Below, one piece after another: positions 16,850 through 26,100 of a stretch of 64,000 nucleotides of DNA. The notes beneath the pieces are model-generated. The model made no database searches. It saw nothing but the letters and a program-made list of their open reading frames with translations, and was not told the origin of the DNA. This stretch comes from Rosettibacter primus. GTDB taxonomy: Bacteria; Bacteroidota; Ignavibacteria; Ignavibacteriales; Melioribacteraceae. The position numbers and the translations under genes were made by a program. The DNA lies in contig NZ_JAYKGK010000008.1 of the NCBI RefSeq assembly GCF_036860675.1, positions 62,001-126,000 on the forward strand. Direction: 5' to 3'. How positions within the stretch are numbered: position 1 is the first letter of the stretch; every line of letters begins with the position of its first letter.

Positions 16850-17332
16850 TTATGATAATTTTTTTAATGTTTCTTTTATTGCATTGTAGTTTGGTTCCTC
16901 ACCAGCATTTTCAAGAACTTCTACATATTGAACTATTCCATTTTTATCAACGACGAAAGCAGCTCTTTTAGAAACCCCTTTCAAGTTGAATTTATCTGGA
17001 AGCCAAACATCATAAAATGCACCGTATAATTGTGAAACTTCTTTATTAAAATCACTGAGCAAAGGGAAATTAAATTGATGTTTATCTGCCCATAATTTTT
17101 GAGCAAAAGGTCCATCAACACTTATTGCTAATACTTGTGCATCAAGATTTTCATAATCTTTCATGCTGTCTCTTGTTGAACATAATTCTTTTTCGCAAAC
17201 AGAAGTTCCAACTGCAGGGAAAAATAAAATTACTACATTTTTCTTCCCTCTGAAATCAGATAATGTGAAAGCTTCATTATTTGCATTTTTTAAAGAGAAA
17301 TCTGGGGCTATATCTCCTACTTTAAGTGACAT
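16850..17332 (-). CDS. Peroxiredoxin, AhpE/AhpC-TSA family
   Basis: The 160-residue protein has the peroxiredoxin fold with FFPAVGTSVCEKELCSTRD. The peroxidatic Cys is preceded by the PxxxT/S-x-x-C pattern, here VGTSVC, and a second Cys follows five residues later. The C-terminal half (LLSDFNKEVSQLYGAF) is also typical. It has a strong AAAAGGAGG site and lies between dodecin and the PrxQ gene. The electron donor cannot be told from the sequence. Confidence 0.9.
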   Translation of the reverse strand: MSLKVGDIAPDFSLKNANNEAFTLSDFRGKKNVVILFFPAVGTSVCEKELCSTRDSMKDYENLDAQVLAISVDGPFAQKLWADKHQFNFPLLSDFNKEVSQLYGAFYDVWLPDKFNLKGVSKRAAFVVDKNGIVQYVEVLENAGEEPNYNAIKETLKKLS

Positions 17333-17346
17333 TTTTTCCTCCTTTT

Positions 17347-17550
17347 TTATTCGTTAATTTTTCTTCCAATTTTCACTTTTACTTGAAATTCAATTTTACC
17401 TTCAGAAGTAATTCTACCACGTTGTTCAATAACTTCGAACCAGGCAACTTTCTTTTCTTTATTTGCTTCTTCAACTACTGATTTAATTGCATCACTAATA
17501 CTTTCTAATGATATACCAACTCTTTCAATTAATTCAAAATTTCTTGACAT
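17347..17550 (-). CDS. Dodecin, flavin-storage protein
   Basis: The 67-residue protein matches the dodecin family in size and pattern: an N-terminal strand (FELIERVGIS), one helix (SISDAIKSVVEEANK), then WFEVIEQRGRI with the conserved Trp and an Arg-Gly turn, and a last strand (FQVKVKIGRKI). Dodecins form hollow dodecamers that bind flavin and limit its photochemistry. It has a strong AGGAGGAG site and heads the operon with two peroxiredoxins and the pterin genes, which suggests a general redox-stress unit. Confidence 0.88.
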   Translation of the reverse strand: MSRNFELIERVGISLESISDAIKSVVEEANKEKKVAWFEVIEQRGRITSEGKIEFQVKVKIGRKINE

Positions 17551-17753
17551 TTTTCTCCTCCTATTTATAAAAATTCATTTTAGTAAATTTAATTACAAAA
17601 GAAAAACAGCAATATTTATTGCTTAGTTCATTTTAAGAATTCTCATTCATAAAATTATTAAAAAATCTTAAATGAAATATTTATATACTCAAATTAATTT
17701 AATAAAAGAGATATTAACATTTGCTTTTCTTGAAAATGGTTGATATTTTTATG

Positions 17754-17766
17754 TAGACTTAATCTA
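17754..17766 (+). promoter_or_regulatory. Possible metalloregulator operator upstream of fur-feoAB
   Basis: An inverted repeat TAGA-CTTAA-TCTA lies 13 bp before the fur start, in an AT-rich promoter region. Its position suits autoregulation by the Fur-family protein. The half-site is nearer to DtxR/MntR-type boxes than to the E. coli Fur box, so this is only a candidate from symmetry and position. Confidence 0.25.
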
Positions 17767-17779
17767 AATTATATGAAAA

Positions 17780-18250
17780 ATGAACTTAGATATTAACGCA
17801 GCTCACGAAGAATTCAGAAGATATTTAAAAAAAGAAAACCACCGTATTACACCGGAAAGATTCGAGGTTCTTGATTACGCTCTCGAATATGATGGACATT
17901 TTGGTGCAGATGAATTGTATTTGAAAATGAAAAACAACAACTCAAACATTTCGAGAGCAACGGTTTATAACACACTCGAACTGCTTGCAGCTTGCGATTT
18001 ACTTGCAAAAAGAAATTTCGGTGAGAACAAAACCAGATACGAAGCAAAGTATGGGAAAAAAAGTCACGACCATCTAATATGTACAAATTGTGGTGCAATC
18101 AAAGAATTTTCTGAACCTATTATTGAAAAAATTGTCAAAGAAATTTCAGAAAAACTTGGTTTTGAACCTTCAGGTCATTCATTTTATATATTTGGTAAAT
18201 GTAACAATTCTAACTGCAAATTGAGGAAAGATGACAAAAATGACACTTGA
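17780..18250 (+). CDS. fur: Fur-family metal-dependent repressor
   Basis: This 156-residue protein has the Fur winged-helix domain (residues about 1-85: HRITPERFEVLDYAL, HFGADELYLKMK, ISRATVYNTLELL) and a dimerisation/metal domain with HDHLICTNCGAIKEF and a second pair CNNSNC near the C-terminus, giving a structural Cys4 zinc site. It overlaps feoA by 20 bp, so an iron-responsive repressor of the Feo system is likely. PerR or Zur function cannot be excluded from sequence alone. Confidence 0.88.
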   Translation: MNLDINAAHEEFRRYLKKENHRITPERFEVLDYALEYDGHFGADELYLKMKNNNSNISRATVYNTLELLAACDLLAKRNFGENKTRYEAKYGKKSHDHLICTNCGAIKEFSEPIIEKIVKEISEKLGFEPSGHSFYIFGKCNNSNCKLRKDDKNDT

Positions 18251-18458
18251 TAAAGCAAAAAAGGGAAGTAGAGTAACAATTCTAAATTTGCCTTCAGGTC
18301 AATACAAAGTACAGTTTCTTCGTCTTGGAATTACTGAAGGTGATTCTGTTTTATGTTCTGAACGATTACCGGGAGGAACAATTGTAATTCAAAAAAATAG
18401 ACAAGAAATTGCCATTGGCAGTGATTTAGCAAAGAAAATTAAAATAATTCTTCAGTGA
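18231..18458 (+). CDS. feoA: FeoA, ferrous iron transport accessory protein
   Basis: The 75-residue protein has the SH3-like FeoA fold, with RVTILNLPSGQYKVQFLRLGITEGDSVLC and a C-terminal IGSDLAKKI strand. It is cytoplasmic and acts with FeoB. It overlaps fur by 20 bp at the start and feoB by 4 bp at the end, so the three genes are translationally coupled. Confidence 0.92.
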   Translation: MTKMTLDKAKKGSRVTILNLPSGQYKVQFLRLGITEGDSVLCSERLPGGTIVIQKNRQEIAIGSDLAKKIKIILQ

Positions 18459-20497
18459 AAATTATGAGCTATGAAAATTTTGAAAACCAGCATACAGCCG
18501 ACCAATTGATTGAGAACCATAAAGTCTCTCAAACCTTATTAAAAGAAAAAATAGTTCTTGTAGGCAACCCAAACGTTGGCAAGTCTTGTATTTTTAATTA
18601 TTTGAGTGGAATGTACGTTGATGTCTCCAATTTCCCGGGCACAACAATTTCTATTAACAAAAGTTTTTATAAAGACAAGGAAATTTTTGATACCCCTGGA
18701 ATTTATGGAGTTTCTTCATTTAATGATGAAGAAAGAGTTGCAAAAGAAATTATTTTATCTTCGGACATTGTCTTAAATGTAGTTAATGCACTTCACCTCG
18801 AAAGAGACCTATTCCTTACTCTTCAATTAATCGATATGGGCAAAAGAGTTTCTGTGCTGCTTAATTTTTCTGATGAACTCAAGAAAAGAAAAATTAAAAT
18901 AAATACAGAACTCTTATCAGAACTGCTTGGTGTAGAAGTAATTGAAACATCTGCAATTTCAAAATATGGATTTGACAAAATTGACTACGCAATTCAAAAT
19001 GCAAAAATTGGTAATCAACAGCTCGAACTTTTTGCACTTCTTCAGCAATTAATGGAAAAATCAATCCCTCAAGCAGAAGCACTTTTAATTCTTGAAGGCG
19101 ACGAGGAAACTGCAGTTAAGTATAACATCAAAAGTGATAAATCAGATTCAAGAGAAAAAATTTATATAAGCAGAAGAAATAGAGTAAATGATATTGTTGA
19201 CCAAGTTGAACATGAAGATTCAAAAAAAGGAGAAATATTTAATCTAATCGGGAGAATGTCATTAAATCCTAAAACTGGTATACCAATTCTTTTTCTAATG
19301 TTGATTTTAGTTTATTTCTTTGTTGGTGATTTTGTATCTCAAAGAGTTGTTGATTTTACAGAAAACACTCTTGGAAAAAAATTTTTTGAATATAACTTAA
19401 AATCTTTAATTGCTGATTACTCTCAATGCAAAATAACTGTCGATTTATTGAATGATGAAGAAAAAGTCATAGACACAAAAAATTTTTATTTCCCGGATGG
19501 AATGAAAAAAAATATTAATCTTAGAAATGAATTTAAAAATTTATCAACTAACGACTCGGTAGAAATTAATTTCCATTTTTATAATCCATTACTTAGACTT
19601 TTATTTGGGGAATTTGGAGTCATTACAATGACCACCACCTATCTTCTATTTCTGTTATTCCCACTTGTTATTAGTTTTTATTTTGTTATGGCTTTATTAG
19701 AAGATAGCGGTTATTTACCTCGACTTGCAACTATGCTGGATAGATCTTTTAACCGAATAGGATTAAATGGAAAAGCTGTAATTCCAATTATCCTTGGGTT
19801 TGGATGCATTACAATGGCAAATATTACTACAAGACTTCTTGGAAGTGAGCGAGAAAAATCTATTGTTACTGCAATACTTCAATTTGTTATTCCATGTTCT
19901 GCTCAATTAGCAGTTATTACTGTTTTGCTAAGCGGTGCAGGAATTACTCCACTATTAATTTATGTATCCGTAATTGGTAGTGTATTAATTATACTTTCGA
20001 CCATTTTGAATAAACTTCTTCCCGGCGAAAGTTCTCCATTATTGATTGACCTCCCTATTATGAGAATTCCTAAACTCAATAATATTTTGAAAAAAACATT
20101 TTATCGAAGTTTAGGATTTATGAAAGAAGCAGGTTTCTGGTTTTTTGTTAGTGCATTAGCAGTAGGTTTAATGGAAATTACAGGCTTACTTTTTATATGG
20201 CAGGATTTACTTTCTCCTATTACTACTTACTGGTTAAAATTACCTAAGGAAGCTGCCAATGCCTTTGTTATGGGAATGGTTCGAAGAGATTTTGGTGCAG
20301 CTGGTTTATTTGATTTAAAATTAACTACAATGCAAATAACTGTTGCAATCATAACTATTACTTTGTTTGTTCCATGCATAGCATCATTTGTTGTTATGCT
20401 GAAAGAAAGAGGCTTGAAAGAAGGAATTTCTATCTGGATTGGAACATGGATAACAGCTTTTTTAATTGGCGGAATTGTAGCACAAATTATAGTTTAA
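18455..20497 (+). CDS. feoB: FeoB, ferrous iron transporter with a variant core and an extra loop
   Basis: The 680-residue protein has an N-terminal G domain: G1 GNPNVGKS, G2 in the FPGTT segment, G3 DTPG, and G4-like NFSD. A spacer region and a membrane domain with about eight to ten helices follow, including LLEDSGYLPRLATMLDR and GLNGKAVIPIILGFGC. The gate motif reads GFGCITMANITTR instead of the usual GCxVPA. Between the first and second membrane helices lies a polar insertion of about 70 residues (roughly 315-380) not seen in the classical protein. The start is GTG at 18455 or ATG at 18464. It imports Fe(II), though the variant core could change metal choice. Confidence 0.88.
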   Translation: MKIMSYENFENQHTADQLIENHKVSQTLLKEKIVLVGNPNVGKSCIFNYLSGMYVDVSNFPGTTISINKSFYKDKEIFDTPGIYGVSSFNDEERVAKEIILSSDIVLNVVNALHLERDLFLTLQLIDMGKRVSVLLNFSDELKKRKIKINTELLSELLGVEVIETSAISKYGFDKIDYAIQNAKIGNQQLELFALLQQLMEKSIPQAEALLILEGDEETAVKYNIKSDKSDSREKIYISRRNRVNDIVDQVEHEDSKKGEIFNLIGRMSLNPKTGIPILFLMLILVYFFVGDFVSQRVVDFTENTLGKKFFEYNLKSLIADYSQCKITVDLLNDEEKVIDTKNFYFPDGMKKNINLRNEFKNLSTNDSVEINFHFYNPLLRLLFGEFGVITMTTTYLLFLLFPLVISFYFVMALLEDSGYLPRLATMLDRSFNRIGLNGKAVIPIILGFGCITMANITTRLLGSEREKSIVTAILQFVIPCSAQLAVITVLLSGAGITPLLIYVSVIGSVLIILSTILNKLLPGESSPLLIDLPIMRIPKLNNILKKTFYRSLGFMKEAGFWFFVSALAVGLMEITGLLFIWQDLLSPITTYWLKLPKEAANAFVMGMVRRDFGAAGLFDLKLTTMQITVAIITITLFVPCIASFVVMLKERGLKEGISIWIGTWITAFLIGGIVAQIIV

Positions 20498-20500
20498 TTT

Positions 20501-21220
20501 ATGAAACAAAAAGATTTTCATAAGTACCCTTTAATCTGGCGCAAGGATGATTTCTTTATAAAAATTTATAGCTCAATACCAAATGTTTCTACTGGAATTC
20601 TTCTTACTACGAGCAAAACAACTTTTATAATTGACCCCGGCGATGGAATACTGAGAGATTTGACTCAAGATGTTGGAGCAGAAACAATTCTTAGAGTATC
20701 TGACATCTTTATAAGTCATGGTCATCACGACCATGTAGGAGGTGTGTGGTCCCTTTTAACCTACTTATCAGTATTGAGAAGAAGACTTCCGCTTTCAATT
20801 TACTACCCTAAAGGTTGTGTTGAAATAGAAAGTATCTATAAAGCTTTCAAAGAAGTTTATGGCAAAGAGCTTTCTTATGAGATTGTTCTTAAACCAATTA
20901 TTAATGAAAAACAATTCACAAGAAATTCAATTAGAATAAAACCATTCAAGGTTAATCACAGAGAAGTAAGTCCAGATGGTAAATTCATTGAAGTTCCTTC
21001 ACTTGGTTATAAATTTTTTTATGACACTAAAACTATATGCTATGGAGGAGATACTGCATACTGCGAAAATCTTGTTAAGATGGCAAAAGGCTCGGATTTA
21101 GCAATTATCGAAGCTGGTGCCTTTGATGAATCAACATCGGAACTTCATATGACTATTGAACAGGCAACGAAAATTGGAAAAACTGCTAAAGAATTTTTCC
21201 TTGTTCATATTCCTCTTTAA
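20501..21220 (+). CDS. Metallo-beta-lactamase-fold hydrolase, RNase Z-like
   Basis: This 239-residue protein carries the metal motif HGHHDH (His73, His75, Asp77, His78) and a later GGDTAYCENL block with a metal Asp, and ends in a HIP-like LVHIPL. The order resembles the RNase Z/arylsulfatase-like branch of the fold. It lies 3 bp after feoB, so it is co-transcribed with the iron-uptake genes, but the substrate is unknown. True RNase Z normally has a clear exosite loop, which I do not see, so I avoid that name. Confidence 0.75.
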   Translation: MKQKDFHKYPLIWRKDDFFIKIYSSIPNVSTGILLTTSKTTFIIDPGDGILRDLTQDVGAETILRVSDIFISHGHHDHVGGVWSLLTYLSVLRRRLPLSIYYPKGCVEIESIYKAFKEVYGKELSYEIVLKPIINEKQFTRNSIRIKPFKVNHREVSPDGKFIEVPSLGYKFFYDTKTICYGGDTAYCENLVKMAKGSDLAIIEAGAFDESTSELHMTIEQATKIGKTAKEFFLVHIPL

Positions 21221-21249
21221 ATTTGCACATCATTAATTTAGAGTTAATC

Positions 21250-23040
21250 ATGAGAAAATATCTTATCATCTTTCTATCATTAATAACTACCATTACATAT
21301 TCACAAAAGAAATGGATTGATTCTGAAATAACCCCAAAAGATTTGAAAGCCCATCTATTTTATTTAGCATCAGATGAAATGAAAGGAAGATTCACTGGGA
21401 GCAATGAGGAAAGAAAAGTTGGTAATTATATTAAAGAACAGTTTGCTGCATATGGATTAAAACCACTTTTTAATAACTCGTATTTTCAGGAATTCCCATT
21501 TATTGAGAAAATAGAATTAACCAGAAATAATTCTGTTCTAATTAAGACACCTCTTTATTCAAAAAAATTAATTATCAAAAAAGATTTTATAACCGCACCA
21601 TTTTCTGGAAATGGTAATGCAAAATCAAATGTAATTTTTGCAGGATATGGAATTTCAGCCCCTGAACTTAATTATGATGATTATGAAAAAATAAATGTAT
21701 ATGGAAAAATTGTTATCGTATTAAGGTCGAATCCTGAGAATGATAGTGCAAGATCTGAATTTGAGAAATATTCTTCAATGAGATTTAAGGCTTTAATAGC
21801 AAAGGAGAAAGGAGCAGCTGCAATTATTTTTGTAAATCAAAAAAAGAATGATGATGAATTAATTCAACTAACATATGATGGAGCACCCGGAATTAAAAAT
21901 TTCCCGGTTGTTCAGGTTAAAAGAGAATTCATTGAAAATATTTTTGAACAGAAAGGATTAATTCTTTCTGAAATTCAGAAACAGATTGATTCACAAAAGA
22001 AACCACATTCAATTGAATTTGATGATATAACAATTTCAATTGCAACTGAAGTTAAAGAAATAGAAAAGAAAGCAAGAAATGTTGCAGGCTATCTCGAAGG
22101 CAATAGTCCAAATCTCAAAAATGAATATTTAGTTATCGGTGCTCATTACGACCACCTTGGAATTGACCAGTTGTTATCATCTTCATTATATAAAGGTAAA
22201 GATAAACAAATTCACAATGGTGCAGATGATAATGCTTCAGGCACATCAGGTTTACTTGAACTTGCAGAAAAATTTAGTTCAATAAAAGATTCGATAAGAA
22301 GAAGTATTATTTTCATTGCTTTTTCGGGAGAAGAATTAGGAATACTTGGTTCTACATATTTCACTAATAATTTACCAATCCCACAAGAAAATATTATTGC
22401 AATGTTAAATTTAGATATGGTAGGCAGACTGGATTCTGAAAAAAATCTTACGATTATTGGAGCTGGAACATCTTCAAAATGGAAAGATATGCTTAATAAA
22501 AACAACAAATACAATTTCGAGTTAAACTTAAGTGATGCTGGCTCTGGAGGTAGTGACCATCAAGCATTTCTCAATAAAAATATTCCGGTGCTTTTTTTCT
22601 TTACAGGTATACATTCGGATTATCATCGACCATCTGATGATGCAGATAAAATCAATTATGATGGTGCATCAGATGTAATAAAATTTGTATTTGATATTGC
22701 AAATGAAATCCAAAATTATGATGCAAAAATAGATTTTGTAAAAGTCTCCGAAACTGTAAAAAGAACATCAACTCGTTCAAGAGTTACAGTCGGAACAATT
22801 CCGGAATTTGGCTACAATGGTGAGGGTTATAAAATTTCTGGTGTTACTGAGGGGGGACCAGCAGAAAAAGCCGGATTAAAGAGTGGTGATATTATTATCA
22901 AGTTTGGTCCTAAAAAAATTAGCAATATTTATGATTTCATGTATGCAATATCAAACTATAAACCAGGTGATAAAGTTGATGTAACAATTTTACGCGATGA
23001 AAAAGAATTGACTTTTGAAGTAGTGTTAATCGAAAAGTAA
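21250..23040 (+). CDS. Secreted M28-family aminopeptidase with PA and PDZ domains
   Basis: The protein has 596 residues from the ATG at 21250, where the signal peptide MRKYLIIFLSLITTITYSQ begins; an upstream TTG extension is unlikely. A protease-associated domain spans roughly residues 95-240. The M28 zinc peptidase core follows with VIGAHYDHLG, NGADDNASG, FSGEELG, NLDMVGR and GGSDHQAF, giving the His, Asp and Glu ligands of the two zinc ions. A C-terminal PDZ domain (about 495-596) has SGVTEGGPAEKAGLKSGDIIIKF. It probably trims peptides in the periplasm or outside the cell. It is probably the last gene of the fur-feo transcript, before a terminator. Confidence 0.9.
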   Translation: MRKYLIIFLSLITTITYSQKKWIDSEITPKDLKAHLFYLASDEMKGRFTGSNEERKVGNYIKEQFAAYGLKPLFNNSYFQEFPFIEKIELTRNNSVLIKTPLYSKKLIIKKDFITAPFSGNGNAKSNVIFAGYGISAPELNYDDYEKINVYGKIVIVLRSNPENDSARSEFEKYSSMRFKALIAKEKGAAAIIFVNQKKNDDELIQLTYDGAPGIKNFPVVQVKREFIENIFEQKGLILSEIQKQIDSQKKPHSIEFDDITISIATEVKEIEKKARNVAGYLEGNSPNLKNEYLVIGAHYDHLGIDQLLSSSLYKGKDKQIHNGADDNASGTSGLLELAEKFSSIKDSIRRSIIFIAFSGEELGILGSTYFTNNLPIPQENIIAMLNLDMVGRLDSEKNLTIIGAGTSSKWKDMLNKNNKYNFELNLSDAGSGGSDHQAFLNKNIPVLFFFTGIHSDYHRPSDDADKINYDGASDVIKFVFDIANEIQNYDAKIDFVKVSETVKRTSTRSRVTVGTIPEFGYNGEGYKISGVTEGGPAEKAGLKSGDIIIKFGPKKISNIYDFMYAISNYKPGDKVDVTILRDEKELTFEVVLIEK

Positions 23041-23071
23041 AAGAAGTTAACTAAAAAATAATTTTACAATA

Positions 23072-23099
23072 AAAGACCTGCTTGTTCAGGCAGGTCTTT
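23072..23099. terminator. Rho-independent terminator between convergent genes
   Basis: A perfect 10-bp stem (AAAGACCTGC / GCAGGTCTTT) with an 8-base loop lies 31 bp after the peptidase stop. A/T runs on both sides let it act in both directions, separating the peptidase gene from the convergent chemoreceptor gene. Confidence 0.85.
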
Positions 23100-23151
23100 C
23101 TAATTTGGGACTTTTCTACTAAATCTAAATTTTTAGACACCTTTTAACATT

Positions 23152-25407
23152 TTATGCATTCGCTCTCTCGAGCATAAATTTTTCTCTTGAATAAGATAAA
23201 GTTTTTTCTCCAACCTTAAATTTACTGAATAAATCTTCAAGATTAGAAGTTAATCTTGCAAGGTTATTTGCTGCACTCGCAATTTGTCCTGTACTTGTTG
23301 TGCTTTGTTCTGTTACACTTGCAATATTTTCGATATTCTTGCTTATTTCATCAGCAGAAATTGATTGTTCTTGACTTGATGCAACGATATTATCAATTAA
23401 ATCGGATACAGATTTAGCAGATTGATAAATTTCCTGAAGTGTCATATCAATCTCTTCTGTTAATTTCATTCCTTCATAAACTGAAGATTTAGCATTAGCC
23501 ATCGATTTATCTGCTTCTTTTACTTCCAACTGAATTGATTTAATTGTCTCGGCAATTTCTTTTGTAGCTTTGGTAGTTCTTTCTGCAAGTTTTCTCACTT
23601 CGTCGGCAACAACAGCAAAACCTCTTCCCTGTTCCCCAGCTCTTGCGGCTTCAATTGCAGCATTCAAAGCAAGTAAATTTGTTTGATTGGCAATATCATC
23701 AATCACTTTTGTAATTTCTCCAATTTGGTCAGTTTTATTTGTAAGTGAAGCAATAATTTGTGCAGTTTCCTGCGAAGCCTGAACAATTTTATTCATTCCT
23801 TCTTTTGTTTCATAGGTTTTTTCAGTGCCTTGTTTTGCTGACTGACTTGATTTCTGTGACATTTGTGCAACTTCTGTTATGTTCTTCGACATTTCAATTA
23901 TTGCTCTTGTCATATGCTCAATTGAACGAGATACTTCACTTACCTGAATATTTTGCTCTTGAGCACCCGCAGCCATTTCTTCTGATGAAGAAGATATTTG
24001 TTCTGCTGCACTTGCTGTTGATTGAATTGCTTCTTTAACATTTTCAAGTACACTTCTTAATTCTCTTATCATTTTATTTATCTTTAGGCCTAATTCATAC
24101 AATACATCATCATTTTTTAATTCAAGTTCTTCTGTAAAATCTCCATTGGCTAAATTTTCAATAATTTCAACAATTGGTTTTATCTGCTCTTTTAAATATT
24201 CTTTGTTCTTTTCTTCTACTTCTCTTAAATCTGTAAAGAATACAAAACTGCCATCAATTTCTTTTTTGCTATTATAAATTGCTCCAGATTGAACAAGCAC
24301 TGGAATATCTTCGCCGTTTCTGTTTTTCAATGATATTTTTTCACCTTTAATGAAAATTCCTTCAACAGCTCTTCTACTTACCGAGTCAGTACCAAATACT
24401 TCTTTAACTTTCAATTTACCAATAATTTCTTCAGGACTTTTATTAAATCCAACAATATCACAAGCAGCTTGATTTATAAATCTAATGGTTAAATCTTTAT
24501 CAACAATAAAAAATGCTCCATTAACACCAGTTTGAAAACTTGTTGCTCTTGCAATTTCATCTTTAATTTTCCTAATCATGGTTTCAAAAGACAAATAAAG
24601 ATTTCCGATTTCATCTTTACTGTTTATACTTTTAAGTGCAACATCATAATTTCCATTAATTATTTCTTTAGCACCTGCATCGAGTAATACTATAGGGTCA
24701 ATAATTATTTTTCTTATAACTGGAATAAGAACAAAAATGATAACAGTAGTTATTAAAATAAAAACCAAAGTTTTTGTTTTTGCATCAGAAATTGAACTTA
24801 AAGTAGCTTGATTAAATTGTGAAGCTTTTTCATCGTAAATATTGACGAGTTCTTTTAAGTTCAATTTTGCTGTATCAAATTTTTTCAAAGCTTCTATTGA
24901 CAATTCATTGCATTTCTTTCTCAATTCTATTAATTCATTATTCCTTTCTATATCTAAATTCTGTGATGCTAAGTTATCTATCCTTTTTTGTAAATCCATA
25001 ACTGCCTGATGTGTTTCTTTCCAGTTGTTCCAATCATTTACAAATTTTTCCCATATTTGTTTTTCCTTTTCATCTTTTTCTAATGACTCAAAAATTTTCC
25101 ATGCATCTTCAGCTCTTTTAAATGCAGCAGGGATTGATTCATAAATCGATTGACGAACTTTTTCGTCCTTTAAATCTTGATTTAATAATCCTCTCTCTGC
25201 TGCTAAAACAGAAGCTTCGGCTTGATATAGAGTTATAAGCGATTGTACTCCTGGTAATATATTGTAACCTAGTGTTTTAACAGCTAATTCTTCTTCATCT
25301 AAATTTCTATAAGCCAGATAAGCATTTATTCCTGTTACAATCGCAACAACAGCAACAATTATTATTGTTTTGTAAATAATTTTAAGGTCGTTAAATTTTT
25401 TGAACAT
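23152..25407 (-). CDS. Methyl-accepting chemotaxis protein with PAS domain
   Basis: The product has 751 residues from the ATG at 25407, which has a GGAGGAAAT site. Order of parts: membrane helix (about 12-32), a periplasmic four-helix-bundle sensor (about 33-210), second membrane helix (about 214-236), HAMP (about 237-290), a PAS domain (about 295-400, FIVDKDLTIRFINQAACDIVG), and a long cytoplasmic signalling coil with the tip EAARAGEQGRGFAVVADEV. Glu/Gln pairs in the flanking coils suit methylation. It should control motility or another Che output. No che genes are in the window, and it appears to be a separate transcription unit. Confidence 0.92.
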   Translation of the reverse strand: MFKKFNDLKIIYKTIIIVAVVAIVTGINAYLAYRNLDEEELAVKTLGYNILPGVQSLITLYQAEASVLAAERGLLNQDLKDEKVRQSIYESIPAAFKRAEDAWKIFESLEKDEKEKQIWEKFVNDWNNWKETHQAVMDLQKRIDNLASQNLDIERNNELIELRKKCNELSIEALKKFDTAKLNLKELVNIYDEKASQFNQATLSSISDAKTKTLVFILITTVIIFVLIPVIRKIIIDPIVLLDAGAKEIINGNYDVALKSINSKDEIGNLYLSFETMIRKIKDEIARATSFQTGVNGAFFIVDKDLTIRFINQAACDIVGFNKSPEEIIGKLKVKEVFGTDSVSRRAVEGIFIKGEKISLKNRNGEDIPVLVQSGAIYNSKKEIDGSFVFFTDLREVEEKNKEYLKEQIKPIVEIIENLANGDFTEELELKNDDVLYELGLKINKMIRELRSVLENVKEAIQSTASAAEQISSSSEEMAAGAQEQNIQVSEVSRSIEHMTRAIIEMSKNITEVAQMSQKSSQSAKQGTEKTYETKEGMNKIVQASQETAQIIASLTNKTDQIGEITKVIDDIANQTNLLALNAAIEAARAGEQGRGFAVVADEVRKLAERTTKATKEIAETIKSIQLEVKEADKSMANAKSSVYEGMKLTEEIDMTLQEIYQSAKSVSDLIDNIVASSQEQSISADEISKNIENIASVTEQSTTSTGQIASAANNLARLTSNLEDLFSKFKVGEKTLSYSREKFMLERANA

Positions 25408-25510
25408 ATTTCCTCCAATTAGACAAAAAAACACTAATTCTATTCCTATTATCGAGAATGAAATTAATTTTTGAATAGTGTTAAAAAATTATTTTGAGGT
25501 GTGGGAAAAA

Positions 25511-26065
25511 TTAATCCCAGGGATTTCTTTTATATAAATTATTCAAAGGGTGTAAATTTTTTCTACCATCAACAAAAACAGCGACCCATTCAGCTAATCT
25601 TTTTCCTAATCTTTTACAAGATTCAATTTCTTTTTCTTGTCGAGGTTCACCAGCTTGAGTTGCTCCATAATGAGCTGTAAATTGTTTACCAGAATAATCA
25701 GTGACACCAAAAACTAGAAATCCATAATTAATCATAATGTTCATTAAAGTTTGACAGGTTAATTCTGCTCCACCACCCCAGCCGCCTTGAGAGCTAAATG
25801 CACAACCAATTTTACCATCTAATTTTTGCCAGTATGGAAGCAAATCTTCCCAGAATTTTTTCATTTCGGAGGCAACAGTACCAAGATAAGTTGGGGAACC
25901 AAGTGCAAGGCCATCACACCAGAAAATATCATCTTTATTTGCTTCATAAATAGATTTGAGACGCACCTCTGTTTCGGGAATTTCTTTTGCACCTTCGGCT
26001 ACAAATTCTGCCATTTTTTTAGTATGCCCTTCATTGGAATAATAGAGAACTAAAACCTTGCCCAT
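25511..26065 (-). CDS. wrbA: Flavodoxin-like NAD(P)H:quinone oxidoreductase, WrbA family
   Basis: The 184-residue protein starts with VLVLYYSNEGHTKKMAEF, a phosphate-binding loop for FMN, and has GSPTYLGTVASEMKKFWE and a SSQGGWGGGAE loop, both typical of WrbA. These enzymes form tetramers and perform two-electron reduction of quinones. It lies 35 bp after nuoF in the same direction and may be co-transcribed with complex I genes, which fits quinone redox work. Confidence 0.82.
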   Translation of the reverse strand: MGKVLVLYYSNEGHTKKMAEFVAEGAKEIPETEVRLKSIYEANKDDIFWCDGLALGSPTYLGTVASEMKKFWEDLLPYWQKLDGKIGCAFSSQGGWGGGAELTCQTLMNIMINYGFLVFGVTDYSGKQFTAHYGATQAGEPRQEKEIESCKRLGKRLAEWVAVFVDGRKNLHPLNNLYKRNPWD

Positions 26066-26100
26066 AGAATTAATGAAATTTTTTAAACTAATTTCTTACT

